Below are positions 7,421 through 16,833 of a stretch of 64,000 nucleotides of DNA, one piece after another. This DNA is from Bacillota bacterium (GTDB lineage Bacteria > Bacillota > Clostridia > Saccharofermentanales > Saccharofermentanaceae). The first letter of the stretch is position 1. Every line of letters begins with the position of its first letter. Made by a program: the position numbers and the translations under genes. The notes under the pieces were generated by a model, which did not search any database, had not been told where the DNA came from, and worked only from the letters and a program-made list of their open reading frames with translations. The stretch covers positions 1-64,000 of the forward strand of contig JAEWUD010000012.1 in NCBI GenBank assembly GCA_023397475.1, read 5' to 3'.

Positions 7421-8947
7421 TTGTCACTTACGGTCGCAGAAGCGTACTCCATATTGGGCGTACTCTCTTCCTGCGGGGTTTTCGATACGCCGGAACTCAA
7501 GAGTTATGCCAGCGGCTTTGTTCGTTGTGATGATCGTCAGTTCGTATATGAGACGGACAATTACTACCCGCTTCATCTTTGGAGAGGGAAATACGGGATT
7601 AACTACTCGGCTATCGATGACTTCTTCGGCAAAATCACCGACGCGAAAATATCTTCGGAGTGCAGTCTTCGCGGAAGTGTTGTTAGGGAGGAAAGGGACT
7701 TATCCTCCGGTTCGCCCAAGGCAGAAGCCTTCTATAAAGATGATGAGCATCTCATTGATCTGGATAACCGACAACGTTACTTCTATGGTCTTACTCCTCT
7801 GGATCCAACGTGGGATCGTGTGATAATGTATTCGTCGACGTACGAGACCAGAAAACGAACGGAGATTTTTTTCGAGGGAAACCGTATTCGCAAGATCATT
7901 TACGAATGGCGCAATACCATTCACAAATTGCGATCCGGCGAATTCAATGGCTATTACATCGAATCGGATATGGACGTCGTGACGAGAAATCGTCAGATGA
8001 TACTGCCTAAGACAGATCGTGGGCGAGAACAGACGCTGACACCTTCGCACCTGATGATACCGACCTTTATGCTAGCACAACTGCACGTGACTCTCGGAGG
8101 AAGTCGTTCCGGAATCAGTTCGTTCAACAGCAGTAATGATCAGACTTTACCGGTTCCGCAAACGCCTGCTGAGTCAAGGGAAGATTTCACAAGAATCACG
8201 GAGGAGTATATCGCATCCTGTCCATCGGACTATCAACGTGATCTGGACCGATTCATTCTCAATAAACGCGTGAGAGTCAGATATACTGCCGGAGACATCT
8301 TCCGGGTCCAGACTTCGATGAACCAATATACCTATGGGCTTATTATCGGAAAGATCCGCCAGTTGGAGATGTGGCCGGAAGTTCCGAAAGGCGATCCGAT
8401 ACAGTTAATGATGACTCAACCGGTGATTTACCGACAGTATGATATCCTCACATCGAATCCGGATATGACGACGGAAGAGCTAAGTTCCATTCCGCTGCTG
8501 GATATATATATGGCCGATGATAGCGAGATTCTCTTTGCGACATACCCCGTTGTTGATCATAAGGATCTGGTTGAGGACGACATAGATCTGGGGTTTGGTA
8601 TGTTCGCGCAAATACGGACAATTGTCTGGGGACTGTCGATGCAAACTTTTGATGTATTGACATGGATGAAGGCCGGTTTTGACGAGAAATACTCAGATCC
8701 TCTATGCAAGAGCGGAGAAGGCAGGCTCATAATGACCTACGGGGCAGGCATGAGTATACGAATCGAGAAGGGTGAGGAGAAAACGGAATCCTTCTTGCGA
8801 CGACGAGAGAATGAACAGAAACAGAAGGAGAAAGTTATTCGTGTTCTTGGACTCGACCCTGAGAATGCCTATGACGATTTTGCCCGGCGCTCCGGCGGCC
8901 TTACGCGACAACAATATATCGACATTGCTAAGGTTCGATATAGGTAA
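7421..8947 (+). CDS. Imm26-like domain protein, second part of the split gene
   Basis: The first usable start in this frame is TTG 7421, but the frame is open from 7352, just after the TGA that ends the upstream gene in the same frame. The region 7352-7420 has no ribosome binding site and reads as helical protein. About residues 275-400 carry a stretch like Imm26 immunity proteins (VRYTAGDIFRVQ, YGLIIGKI, then the acidic EDDIDLGFGMF). Imm26 proteins are predicted antitoxins of polymorphic toxins; here the domain sits within a longer protein, so immunity is only a suggestion. The C-terminus is basic and helical (RRRENEQKQKEKVIRVL). No toxin gene is seen nearby. Confidence 0.5.
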   Translation: MSLTVAEAYSILGVLSSCGVFDTPELKSYASGFVRCDDRQFVYETDNYYPLHLWRGKYGINYSAIDDFFGKITDAKISSECSLRGSVVREERDLSSGSPKAEAFYKDDEHLIDLDNRQRYFYGLTPLDPTWDRVIMYSSTYETRKRTEIFFEGNRIRKIIYEWRNTIHKLRSGEFNGYYIESDMDVVTRNRQMILPKTDRGREQTLTPSHLMIPTFMLAQLHVTLGGSRSGISSFNSSNDQTLPVPQTPAESREDFTRITEEYIASCPSDYQRDLDRFILNKRVRVRYTAGDIFRVQTSMNQYTYGLIIGKIRQLEMWPEVPKGDPIQLMMTQPVIYRQYDILTSNPDMTTEELSSIPLLDIYMADDSEILFATYPVVDHKDLVEDDIDLGFGMFAQIRTIVWGLSMQTFDVLTWMKAGFDEKYSDPLCKSGEGRLIMTYGAGMSIRIEKGEEKTESFLRRRENEQKQKEKVIRVLGLDPENAYDDFARRSGGLTRQQYIDIAKVRYR

Positions 8948-9030
8948 TTTGTTTTTGCGGAATTCCGTTATAGTGTGAGTCATGTGGATTCTTGGCAAGG
9001 AGTTGTATCAGCCTTCGATATAATATTTTC

Positions 9031-9059
9031 TTGACATTTTATGGCGTGTTTGTTAGATT
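9031..9059 (+). promoter_or_regulatory. Sigma-A type promoter
   Basis: TTGACA (9031-9036) and TAGATT (9054-9059) with a 17-base spacer, 38 bases before the ATG of the secreted protein gene. Confidence 0.75.
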
Positions 9060-9097
9060 CAATAGCGTTACACAGTAATTATAAGGAGGATTATTTC

Positions 9098-9706
9098 ATG
9101 TTTTCTAGAGTTGTTTTGAAGAGAATGTCGGCAGCCTTTATCGCTCTTAATTTGATCCTGATTGTTGCGCTGTTTATGCCATTGGCGAGTGTTTTAGCCG
9201 GTTCAATAAATCAAACGCTTAGTTTCACCTATGCGGCTTCTTCATATACCGGGACAATATCGATGCCAACTAAATCGTTTTCGATCAGCGAGAATTGTGA
9301 ATGGATTTCTGCAAGAAGGTCCTCAGAAAACAAGTTCATAATTTCTGTCTCAAATAATAATGATAAGGCCCGGTCCGCGACAGTAAAAATATACAATGGC
9401 GGAACGGTTTTTGTTTTTAATGTCTACCAGGCATCGGGTCTATATAGAGTTACATTCGATTGTACTGACTGGATAATATGTACGTCCCGCTTCTCATATA
9501 CTACGATCCCCGATGAGCCTCTATACAGAGATGGATACATATTCCTGTATTGGGCCTCGACTCCTGACGGAAGATTCGAAAAATACTTGCCAGGGGACTC
9601 GTATCCCTCGCTGCCTTCAAAATTATATTCCATCTGGTGCGTTGATCCAAACGACGGCGTTGCTGATGCGTTTCGGAATCTTAGCAGCACATATAAACTA
9701 CCTTAA
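9098..9706 (+). CDS. Secreted protein with BACON-like and InlB-type repeat domains
   Basis: The 202-residue product starts with a signal peptide (IALNLILIVALFMPLASVLAG). Residues about 60-115 look like a BACON/Ig-like domain: CEWISARRSSENKF, then the R-x-A-T-V-K-I-Y-N-GG-T strand and closing NVYQAS. Residues about 120-180 resemble a Listeria-Bacteroides (InlB B/Flg_new) repeat: YRDGYIFLYWAS, a DGRFEKYLPGDSY turn and LYSIW. Both domains are common in surface adhesion or carbohydrate-binding proteins. There is no LPXTG or C-terminal anchor, so it is probably released or held by partners. ATG 9098 has AAGGAGG 8 bases before it. It has its own promoter and terminator. Confidence 0.7.
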   Translation: MFSRVVLKRMSAAFIALNLILIVALFMPLASVLAGSINQTLSFTYAASSYTGTISMPTKSFSISENCEWISARRSSENKFIISVSNNNDKARSATVKIYNGGTVFVFNVYQASGLYRVTFDCTDWIICTSRFSYTTIPDEPLYRDGYIFLYWASTPDGRFEKYLPGDSYPSLPSKLYSIWCVDPNDGVADAFRNLSSTYKLP

Positions 9707-9761
9707 TCACTGATTCCCTTGACAGGGTTCGAATCCATATAGTCAATGTCTATGAAAAAGG

Positions 9762-9807
9762 AGCTATCTCAGAAGCCTTGTAACGAAGTCGGATGAGGTA
9801 GCTTTTT
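9762..9807 (+). terminator. Rho-independent terminator
   Basis: AGCTATCTCA (9762-9771) pairs with TGAGGTAGCT (9794-9803) with one G-T pair, followed by a T run. It ends the secreted-protein transcript. Confidence 0.85.
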
Positions 9808-9815
9808 CTGTCTAG

Positions 9816-10304
9816 ATGGATGTAAGATCTACCCTCCACTTCCTCGACCTTGCAACAGGCGCAGAGATTTCCTCGATCAACGCACTGGTCTCCGATACCT
9901 TCTCGGGATATTTTCTTCCCGGAAATGCGACGTTCGTATTCCAATCCGACGATATGCGGATCCGAGCAGCCGACATTGTGACGGCTCAGCTCGTGTATAC
10001 CGGAGAGGATTTCATGTATATCGTTCAGGATTGGATCTTCTGCGAGGAGAGAAATACGCTCGCCGTGATCAATTCGAGCCAGACAATTCTTTTCGCGATG
10101 AACGGGACGATCGAACCGATTGCCAAAGTCCCCAAATTCTGCGGCTTCTCGGACGACGGGTCAAGTTTCTATGTCTTGACGGATAACGTCCTCGGCGAGT
10201 TGCCCTATCGGGATCTCGACGACTTGCTACAGATGGCTCGCGAGACGCTGAACGGAGCGCAGTTATCTGCGGAGAATCGTATCAAGTATTACGTCGATGA
10301 GTAG
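9816..10304 (+). pseudogene. C-terminal remnant of a beta-propeller (WD40-like) protein
   Basis: The frame reads as propeller blades (LHFLDLATGAEISS; TFVFQSDDMRIRAADIVTAQ; GFSDDGSSFYVLTD) and ends in DLLQMARETLNGAQLSAENRIKYYVDE. That ending resembles the 'LSxEERxKYY' tail of large WD40 signalling or NTPase-type proteins. There is no ribosome binding site, an in-frame TAG lies directly before the first ATG, and a terminator sits immediately upstream. It is best read as the surviving 3' end of a larger gene. An N-terminally truncated but expressed protein is less likely. Confidence 0.5.
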
Positions 10305-10334
10305 CTGGATTTGAAATAACACTTAATATAGCTT

Positions 10335-10364
10335 GTTGCTCGAAAAGCAACACTACGGTAGAAT
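10335..10364 (+). promoter_or_regulatory. Promoter with overlapping dyad
   Basis: TTGCTC (10336-10341) and TAGAAT (10359-10364) are 17 bases apart. The -35 box lies inside a perfect inverted repeat GTTGC/GCAAC at 10335-10351, a likely regulator site for the large lipoprotein gene. Confidence 0.5.
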
Positions 10365-10416
10365 GATAAATATTATCTTACTTTTGCGGGAGGCGCAGGA
10401 GTACCGGAGGTGATGT

Positions 10417-12825
10417 ATGCGCATAAATCGATCAAATCCGAAAGCCGCCCTCGCGAAGTTCACGATCGCGAAGAGACTGGTTCCCTTCGTCCTTGCCGCT
10501 GCTCTACTCATGTCGACGGCAGCTTGCTCCGTTGCGTCATCCGCAGAATCGACGGAGGTAACGTCTGCGATTGTGGGCATTGCTCCAACGGCCGAAGAAT
10601 CGGATATTGCCGTGGCGGACCCACTTGTTAATCGGTATTATGAGGGCAAGGAGCTCGAGTGCCCGGAGGCGGGAGAGAATGTGCAGCTATCTTGTATAGA
10701 TGCTGTCCGTACAGATAACGGATTTGTAATTCTGTTCTCGACAACAAATATTGAAGACCCAATGAACCCGATTTACCGATCTTTTATTTGGATCTACGAC
10801 CAGAGCGGAAAAGTAGTGACAAAGACCGACGTCTTTGTCAAGGGAACATCGCCAGCCGGCAGTGGAATATGCCTTGAGGAAGATCCGAATGGTGGCTTCT
10901 GCGGCCTATTCTCAACTTTGACAGGAAAGTATGTGGTGTTGTCATTCGATGAGCGGGGATCACAGGTAAGTGATGCAATCTATTTGACAACGCCGCCGGA
11001 TTACAATTATTTCGAATCCTTCCTTTTCACGGAAGACGGGACGATTCTTGCCGCGGGTTACTCCTTTATTCATGAATATTCCAGGGACGGAGAACTTCTT
11101 CGATCCATTCAGTCATATGATTTCCAGGGTCAGATTTTTCGCGTCGGCGACAAGGTATATGCCGGATGCAGTATTCAACGGGAGAAAATTTATTCGGAGT
11201 ATGGTGCCGTAGAGATCCCGAAAGAGGGGACGGAACTTGGAGATGAAGCAACATATATATTGCCGAATTACGAGATAAGTGAGATTGATGGTTCGATTTA
11301 TGGCGTAAATGCGGAATATCTCTTTGAATTTAATGAAGAATCGGAGACGATCGAACCGGTTCTGTATTGGAATCGAACGGATCTTGTGATGGGAAATAAC
11401 CGGACGGAAACCCTTCCTATCGCGGAGGATCAGTTTCTTTGTATGCAAACCAGATATAACATCAATACACTCACCCTTACACTATTGACTCGCCAGTCGG
11501 AAGATTACCTTTCCGGTAAAAAGGTACTGACCATCGCGGGCTCGGGAATCAGCGGTAATTCTGCAATCGAGCGGGCTGTTGTGGATTTCAATCGTGAGAG
11601 TGATGAGTATCGTGTGGAAATTGTCGATTATCTGATTCGATATTCAGAAGATGTCAAAACAGCCGATACTCCGGGAGAATACCTAGCGGCAGAAGAGGCA
11701 ATGCAGCGGCAGATCAAGCTAGAGATCCTATCCGGGAACGGACCGGACATGCTTTTGCCTAGTTGGAATGATGATCTGTCCTACTATGCTGATTCAGGCA
11801 TTCTCGTGGATATGGCTCCGTACCTTGCGCAGGATGAAATGATTGATGAGAGCCTGTTTGTTCAAAGTGTATGGAACGCGTCCTATGAAGGGGACAAGAT
11901 TTACGAGCTCCCACTCGACTTCGTCCTGTGGGGATTATATGCGCCGACCCAGGTTGTCGGGAACCGAACCGGATGGACTTTTGAAGAATTCAATCAAGTT
12001 GTGAGTGAATTACCGGAAGGCACGCGTTGTTTCGATGTCTTCGAAAAGCAATCTTCTCTCCTTGAAAATGCACTGTCATATTCGATGGAATCCTTTGTCA
12101 ACCGAGAGAACGGTGAAGTCAACTTTGATAGTGAAGAATTCGGCGCCCTATTGGATTTCGTCAAAATACATGGCACGCCCGACAGTATGTTCGATGAATA
12201 CGGGATACCAGTGAATGAATCTCTCTACAGCGAAAGAAGTATAAATGAGTTATTTGCTTCCGGAGCGGTTCTGTTCCTGCCATATTATGGATTACAGAAT
12301 CCTTTAGATTATGCAGCGGTAGACAACTTCTGTGACGATTCTGGTGTCAGCTACTGTGGATATCCGTCCGTCACTTCCGCCGGTCCAATGGCGATCGTGG
12401 AGGATTCCATCGCGATTGTGGACAAGGGCGACGTCTCTGAAGGATGCTGGCAGTTTGTTCGTACACTTCTCCTTGAGACCAATCAGCTCAGACTTACCTT
12501 GGATTACGAAGAAGATAGTTTTCAGTATTTTCCCATGCTAACATCTCTCCTTATGGAAGACATCGAAATGTCAAAGGGCGAAATCGATCCTTTAATTCAG
12601 GGTTATGACTACTTCGACCGGGAATATGAGTCGTTGACAGACCAGCAGGCAGAGGATTTACTCTCCTTGATCAGCGGCGTGACTGTTGTCGATAGTGAGA
12701 ACCATGAGATTGTTGACATTATCCTGGAAGAAGCAGCGCCGTTTTTCGCCGATCAGAAGTCGAGAGAAGAGGTCATGGCCAATATCCAGAATCGTGTGCA
12801 GACGTTGGTGTTGGAGGATATGTAG
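10417..12825 (+). CDS. Large lipoprotein: N-terminal propeller-like half, C-terminal solute-binding-like half
   Basis: The 802-residue protein has a lipoprotein signal ending in LLMSTAAC. Residues about 70-360 form beta-rich repeats of propeller type (FIWIYDQSGKVVT, HEYSRDGELLRS). From about residue 365 (KKVLTIAGSGI) the sequence looks like a type 1 extracellular solute-binding protein: VVDFNRESDEYRVEIVDY, then NGPDMLLPSWND and later an ASGAVLFLPYYG hinge. It has the same order as the 734-residue protein at 25917 and is probably its paralogue. No permease genes adjoin it, so it may sense or scavenge rather than serve a neighbouring importer. ATG 10417 lies behind CCGGAGGTG. Confidence 0.65.
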   Translation: MRINRSNPKAALAKFTIAKRLVPFVLAAALLMSTAACSVASSAESTEVTSAIVGIAPTAEESDIAVADPLVNRYYEGKELECPEAGENVQLSCIDAVRTDNGFVILFSTTNIEDPMNPIYRSFIWIYDQSGKVVTKTDVFVKGTSPAGSGICLEEDPNGGFCGLFSTLTGKYVVLSFDERGSQVSDAIYLTTPPDYNYFESFLFTEDGTILAAGYSFIHEYSRDGELLRSIQSYDFQGQIFRVGDKVYAGCSIQREKIYSEYGAVEIPKEGTELGDEATYILPNYEISEIDGSIYGVNAEYLFEFNEESETIEPVLYWNRTDLVMGNNRTETLPIAEDQFLCMQTRYNINTLTLTLLTRQSEDYLSGKKVLTIAGSGISGNSAIERAVVDFNRESDEYRVEIVDYLIRYSEDVKTADTPGEYLAAEEAMQRQIKLEILSGNGPDMLLPSWNDDLSYYADSGILVDMAPYLAQDEMIDESLFVQSVWNASYEGDKIYELPLDFVLWGLYAPTQVVGNRTGWTFEEFNQVVSELPEGTRCFDVFEKQSSLLENALSYSMESFVNRENGEVNFDSEEFGALLDFVKIHGTPDSMFDEYGIPVNESLYSERSINELFASGAVLFLPYYGLQNPLDYAAVDNFCDDSGVSYCGYPSVTSAGPMAIVEDSIAIVDKGDVSEGCWQFVRTLLLETNQLRLTLDYEEDSFQYFPMLTSLLMEDIEMSKGEIDPLIQGYDYFDREYESLTDQQAEDLLSLISGVTVVDSENHEIVDIILEEAAPFFADQKSREEVMANIQNRVQTLVLEDM

Positions 12826-12954
12826 GATCTTGTCTTTGCATGGAAGTGCATCTGGATATGCTAGTCGAGTGTATTACGACAAATTCCTGCTGACCTCTCG
12901 ATTCTGCCGATTCATGATGCAAGCACAAAAAATACAACGAATATTTACCGTTTA

Positions 12955-13053
12955 CAACATTTATTCCATAGGAAAAAGTGTGTCAAGCAACATTTATTCC
13001 ATAGCAAAAAGTGTTCTGGACAACAGATATTCCATAGCAAAAAGTGTGACAGC
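12955..13053. repeat. Three 33-bp tandem repeats
   Basis: Three units starting at 12955, 12988 and 13021 share CAACATTTATTCCATAG and AAAAAGTGT with few changes. There are no spacers between them, so this is not a CRISPR array. The rest of 12826-13220 shows no gene. Confidence 0.8.
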
Positions 13054-13226
13054 CGGTGAGGGAGGCCGCTTCTGTGCGCCTCGCACACGTCGGCAGAGTA
13101 TTCCATATCACTCTTTTCGCGAATCTTTCATGACTGGATCTACTTAAGAAGATAAAATTCAGCAATTTTGGTACTTGTCGGCAAGGAATCATGAGAGTAA
13201 TCTTATTCAAATAGAGAAAAAATGTG

Positions 13227-13258
13227 CACTTATTGCTGGCGAGAGCGGGCAATAAGTG
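13227..13258. promoter_or_regulatory. Perfect dyad before the ABC exporter operon
   Basis: CACTTATTGC (13227-13236) and GCAATAAGTG (13249-13258) are perfect inverted copies around a 12-base centre. The dyad ends 29 bases before the GTG of the first permease gene. No T run follows, so an operator or leader hairpin is more likely than a terminator. Confidence 0.55.
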
Positions 13259-13287
13259 TTAGTGGCTTATCAAGGGGGATATTCTTT

Positions 13288-14121
13288 GTGGCAGTGACTC
13301 TTGAGAAACCGGTTGCCAAGAAAGCGCAACCGGTGTTTCGAGCGGTTGTTCAGGCAACCTATAAGGAGAATTTTGCGTTCCGAAACAATATGGCAGTCTC
13401 GCTGATTACGCAGCCTGTCTTTTTTCTTGTGCAGTATTTTATCTGGCGATCAGTATTTGAAGCGCACGATACGGTGTCGGGATTTACGTTCGACACCATG
13501 CTGTACTACTTCGCCGTCGCGTCCCTGATCGGCTATTTGAACTGGGACGATGCGGACGGAACGTTGCAACGACTCGTGCAAACTGGCAAGTTTATCACCT
13601 TCCAGCTTCGGCCTGTGTCGCATTTGTACTACGCATTTTTCGAGAAAGTAGGGCATCGCATCCTGGCGATCTGGGTTGAGATGATTCCGATCTTCTGCTT
13701 CTATTTGCTTTTCGGGATACGTCCGATACCCGTAATGCCCGGTTGGGCGATCCTTTCCCTGGCTCTCAGCTTTGTGCTCGGCTACCTGATCAACTATACG
13801 ATCGGCATCATGGCGTTCTGGCTCGTAAAGACCAACGGTCTCACGCGGGCGCTGCTGGTGATCAAGGACCTCTGTTCGGGACTCTTCCTGCCGCTCACGC
13901 TGTTTCCCGACGAAGTGCAAAAGGTCCTGTTCTTCCTGCCGTTTCAGTTCGTATCTTACGTGCCGGTTCGGGTCTTCATGGGAGACTATGAACTCGCCGG
14001 CATTCACATGTCCATCCCGCAGATTGTCGGTCTGCAGGCGGTCATGGTGGTCTTGACCTTTATACTGAACCGGATTATCTGGCACTTCGCGATCAAACGC
14101 TTCACCGGTGTCGGTGCATGA
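13288..14121 (+). CDS. ABC-2 type permease (COG4587-like)
   Basis: The 277-residue protein has six hydrophobic segments and the N-terminal pattern of the uncharacterised ABC-2 permease family that works with COG3694 and COG4586 partners. GTG 13288 is chosen because AAGGGGG lies 8 bases before it; the frame opens earlier but without a binding site. The next permease starts 13 bases after its stop and an ATPase follows, giving the full three-gene set. The complex should export something across the membrane with ATP. Substrate unknown. Confidence 0.8.
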   Translation: MAVTLEKPVAKKAQPVFRAVVQATYKENFAFRNNMAVSLITQPVFFLVQYFIWRSVFEAHDTVSGFTFDTMLYYFAVASLIGYLNWDDADGTLQRLVQTGKFITFQLRPVSHLYYAFFEKVGHRILAIWVEMIPIFCFYLLFGIRPIPVMPGWAILSLALSFVLGYLINYTIGIMAFWLVKTNGLTRALLVIKDLCSGLFLPLTLFPDEVQKVLFFLPFQFVSYVPVRVFMGDYELAGIHMSIPQIVGLQAVMVVLTFILNRIIWHFAIKRFTGVGA

Positions 14122-14134
14122 AGGAGGTGGATGT

Positions 14135-14974
14135 ATGGCGCATACAGTAGATCTGCCGTCGCCTGAAGGGCAGAAAACTCGGTCAAATCCCGTGATCCAA
14201 TGGATCCGGATCTATCTGCATGGAATGAAGACCTCCCTTGCTTCAAGAATGGCCTACCGCACGGACTTCTTCATGAGTATGTTCATCATGATGGTTGTGG
14301 AATTGGGCGGTCCTCTTGTCACCGTATTGATCTACGATAACGGTGCTTCGTTTCCCGGCTGGCAGAAGCATGAAGTCTTGCTGTTGCAGGGCGTGTTCCT
14401 GCTCTCGCGCGGCATAGCGTTCCCGTTCTTCATGGGCATGGTTTGGAATACGATCATGCGGGTTCAGGAAGGCACCTACGATCTCCTGCTGATCAAGCCG
14501 CGCTCCATTCTTCAGATGTCGATCATCACGGCGTTCGACAGCGAAGATCTGGGCAAACTGGTCGGCGGCCTGCTGCTTTTCGCGTATGCTCTGCAGTCGG
14601 TACCGGCGCTGCCGCTATCGAACTGGCTGTCCTTCTTCTTCCTGTTCATCTTCTCCCTGGTCACGATGTTCGCGTTCGGCCTGTTCATGGCGGGGCTCGG
14701 AATTATCTGGATCGGCAACTATCGCATCTATGAGATCTTCATGACCGTCATGGAGTTTGGCCTCTATCCCCGGTCGATCTTCACGAAGATGTTCCAGACC
14801 ATCATTACCTGGGTAATCCCCTTGAGCCTCCTGGGATCCTTTCCCGCGTCGGCGCTTCTCGGGAAACCGATAACGGACGTATTACCAGCCGTGATATGTT
14901 CCATTGTATTCCTAATGGCGGGGCTATGGTTCCATCACCGCATGGTCCGGAACTATACGAGCGCGGGAGGCTGA
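14135..14974 (+). CDS. ABC-2 type permease (COG3694-like)
   Basis: The 279-residue polytopic protein has about six membrane segments and an amphipathic stretch GMKTSLASRMAYRTDFFMSM before the first, typical of this permease family. The start ATG 14135 follows AAGGAGGTGG. It pairs with the upstream permease to form the heterodimeric channel of an ABC-2 exporter. The region 14975-15179 before the ATPase gene has no gene; it holds several CTCGAAAA-type short repeats. Confidence 0.8.
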   Translation: MAHTVDLPSPEGQKTRSNPVIQWIRIYLHGMKTSLASRMAYRTDFFMSMFIMMVVELGGPLVTVLIYDNGASFPGWQKHEVLLLQGVFLLSRGIAFPFFMGMVWNTIMRVQEGTYDLLLIKPRSILQMSIITAFDSEDLGKLVGGLLLFAYALQSVPALPLSNWLSFFFLFIFSLVTMFAFGLFMAGLGIIWIGNYRIYEIFMTVMEFGLYPRSIFTKMFQTIITWVIPLSLLGSFPASALLGKPITDVLPAVICSIVFLMAGLWFHHRMVRNYTSAGG

Positions 14975-15179
14975 GCATCGTCCAATACGAATTCGACAGC
15001 TCGAAAAATTATTATCGCGAGATAACACACCAACTCGAAAAGAATGCCCACAGGCGACAACGCCCGATCTCGAAAAATACCTTCGGGCGACAGTCCGGAA
15101 GCTCAAAAAAGATCTCGAGCGACAAAGCCCGAACGAAAAGACCATCTGAAAGCCACAAGCGGATAAACGAGGAAAAGAT

Positions 15180-16178
15180 ATGATCAAAGTAGAAAACTTA
15201 ACAAAAACCTATACCTCCTACGAGCGAGGAGGCACCTTTCGGGAGGCCCTCAAAAGCTTGGTCATCCGCAAGAAAATCCTGGTAGAAGCCTTGAAATCGG
15301 TCTCCTTCGAAATCAACGAAGGGGAGCTGATCGGTTTCCTCGGGCCCAACGGCGCCGGCAAATCGACGACCCTGAAGATCTTAACGGGCATCCTCTATCC
15401 CACATCCGGATCGGTAGAGATCATGGGCTACGTGCCGTGGAAGGACAGACGGAAATATGTCGGCAATATCGGCGCGGTATTCGGCCAGAAATCCCAGTTG
15501 CTTTTCGATATTCCGCCGCTCGATTCCTTCCTCCTCAATCAATCCATCTATGACATCCCCGAGCAGGCTTTTCGCGAAACCATGGACGAGATGGTGGAGA
15601 TGTTGGAAATTGAGAATATCATCCGAAAGCCTACCAGAAACCTGTCGCTCGGCGAGCGCATGAAATGCGAGTTCGTCATGGCCATGCTGCATCGGCCCAA
15701 GATCGTCTTCCTGGACGAACCCACCATCGGCCTCGATGTCATCGCCAAGGAGAAGATCCGCGACTTCATCCTCGCGCAGAACAAGAAGGGAACCACCTTC
15801 ATACTCACCACTCATGACCTGAAGGACGTCGAGTACTTAGCCAACCGCGTAATCGTCGTCAATCACGGCGAGATCGTTTTCGACAACTCCATGGAAAAGC
15901 TCCGGACAAATCTCGGCGACAAGAAGACCGTGCACCTTACGACACGCGAGCCGCTACCTTCGCTGGACCGGCCGGGCATCCTTATCCGTAATCAGCTGTC
16001 CGACAGGGATGTAGAACTGGAACTCGATCTGTCCCTTCTCAAGCTGAACGAGTTCATTCAGTGTATGAACGAGAAGTCGATCATCCACGACATGTCCATC
16101 GAGAGCCTCGAAATCGAGAACATCATCAAAGACCTCTACATTCAGGAGAAGCCAAACGGCACATCGATCGTGGTTTGA
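15180..16178 (+). CDS. ABC transporter ATP-binding protein (COG4586-like)
   Basis: The 332-residue ATPase has a Walker A motif GPNGAGKST at about residues 59-67, a Q-loop near FGQKSQL, the signature LSLGERMKCE, Walker B IVFLDEPTIGLD and the switch His in LTTHD. A C-terminal extension of about 90 residues after the nucleotide-binding domain is usual for NatA/COG4586-type exporters. It energises the two permeases encoded just upstream. The start is ATG 15180 behind GAGGAAAAG. The 205-base gap before it is longer than elsewhere in the operon, but no terminator is seen there. Confidence 0.9.
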   Translation: MIKVENLTKTYTSYERGGTFREALKSLVIRKKILVEALKSVSFEINEGELIGFLGPNGAGKSTTLKILTGILYPTSGSVEIMGYVPWKDRRKYVGNIGAVFGQKSQLLFDIPPLDSFLLNQSIYDIPEQAFRETMDEMVEMLEIENIIRKPTRNLSLGERMKCEFVMAMLHRPKIVFLDEPTIGLDVIAKEKIRDFILAQNKKGTTFILTTHDLKDVEYLANRVIVVNHGEIVFDNSMEKLRTNLGDKKTVHLTTREPLPSLDRPGILIRNQLSDRDVELELDLSLLKLNEFIQCMNEKSIIHDMSIESLEIENIIKDLYIQEKPNGTSIVV

Positions 16179-16195
16179 AGGGCGTGAGATAAAAC

Positions 16196-16680
16196 CAGAC
16201 AGTTGTAGGAGCGAAAAAGGATATTGCTCGCTTGCGAGTCGAATAAGAGAGTGATAATCACGCCCGGTGGGATCTCAAGGAGAGGACCTGCCGGGTGTTT
16301 GAATTTCTGCCGTTCGCCAAGCGGGGCCGGCGCGGATTAATGGTCAAGCTGCGGTGCGGCGCTCCGCATTATTTGCCAAATCTCGGTCCCCGACACCTCG
16401 AAGTAGTATAAAAATCAGCCTACCATGCGATTTTAGTGGTTATCATTGATGAGAAATCACATTTTCTCTCATTGAGGAAGTATAAAATCGTGACCCCCCA
16501 CGCATTTTGGTGGTTATCATTGACAAGAAATCACATATTTTCTCAATGAGGAAGTATAAAATCGTGAGCTCCCACGCATTTTAGTGGTTATCATTGACAA
16601 GAAATCACATTTTCTCTCATTGAGGAAGTATAAAAAACCGCCTACCCTACGATTTTGGTGGTTATCATTGATTAATGAAC
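16196..16680. repeat. Complex repeat, left copy, with four tandem hairpin units
   Basis: About 16218-16440 matches 20508-20690 in direct orientation, with shared blocks such as CGGCGCGGATTAATGGTC and TTTGCCAAATCTCG. It runs into four units starting GAAGTA at 16400, 16477, 16551 and 16625 (period 74-77). Each unit has a hairpin of AAAAT...ATTTT type and the element GTTATCATTGA. No gene is seen between 16179 and 16906; the remainder, 16681-16833, is unremarkable. Confidence 0.8.
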
Positions 16681-16833
16681 TCTTCAGGGCTGCACAATTT
16701 CGCTTTCTGAACTCGCTTACTCCCAATTTGCACCTCATAAGCCATCGGACCACAAAATCCCCCCACTCGCGAGCCCATATCCAGCAAACCAGAACATCTA
16801 ACCCCGACTTTACCTCAACATAACAAACTCGTC

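Noticed and set aside
12686..13147. 153-codon frame with NIYSIAKSV repeats
   Set aside because: It begins inside the large lipoprotein gene in another frame; the peptide repeat only mirrors the 33-bp DNA repeat.
13450..14085. 211-codon minus-strand open frame
   Set aside because: It is antisense to the first ABC permease and rich in charged residues, as expected for the complement of a membrane protein.
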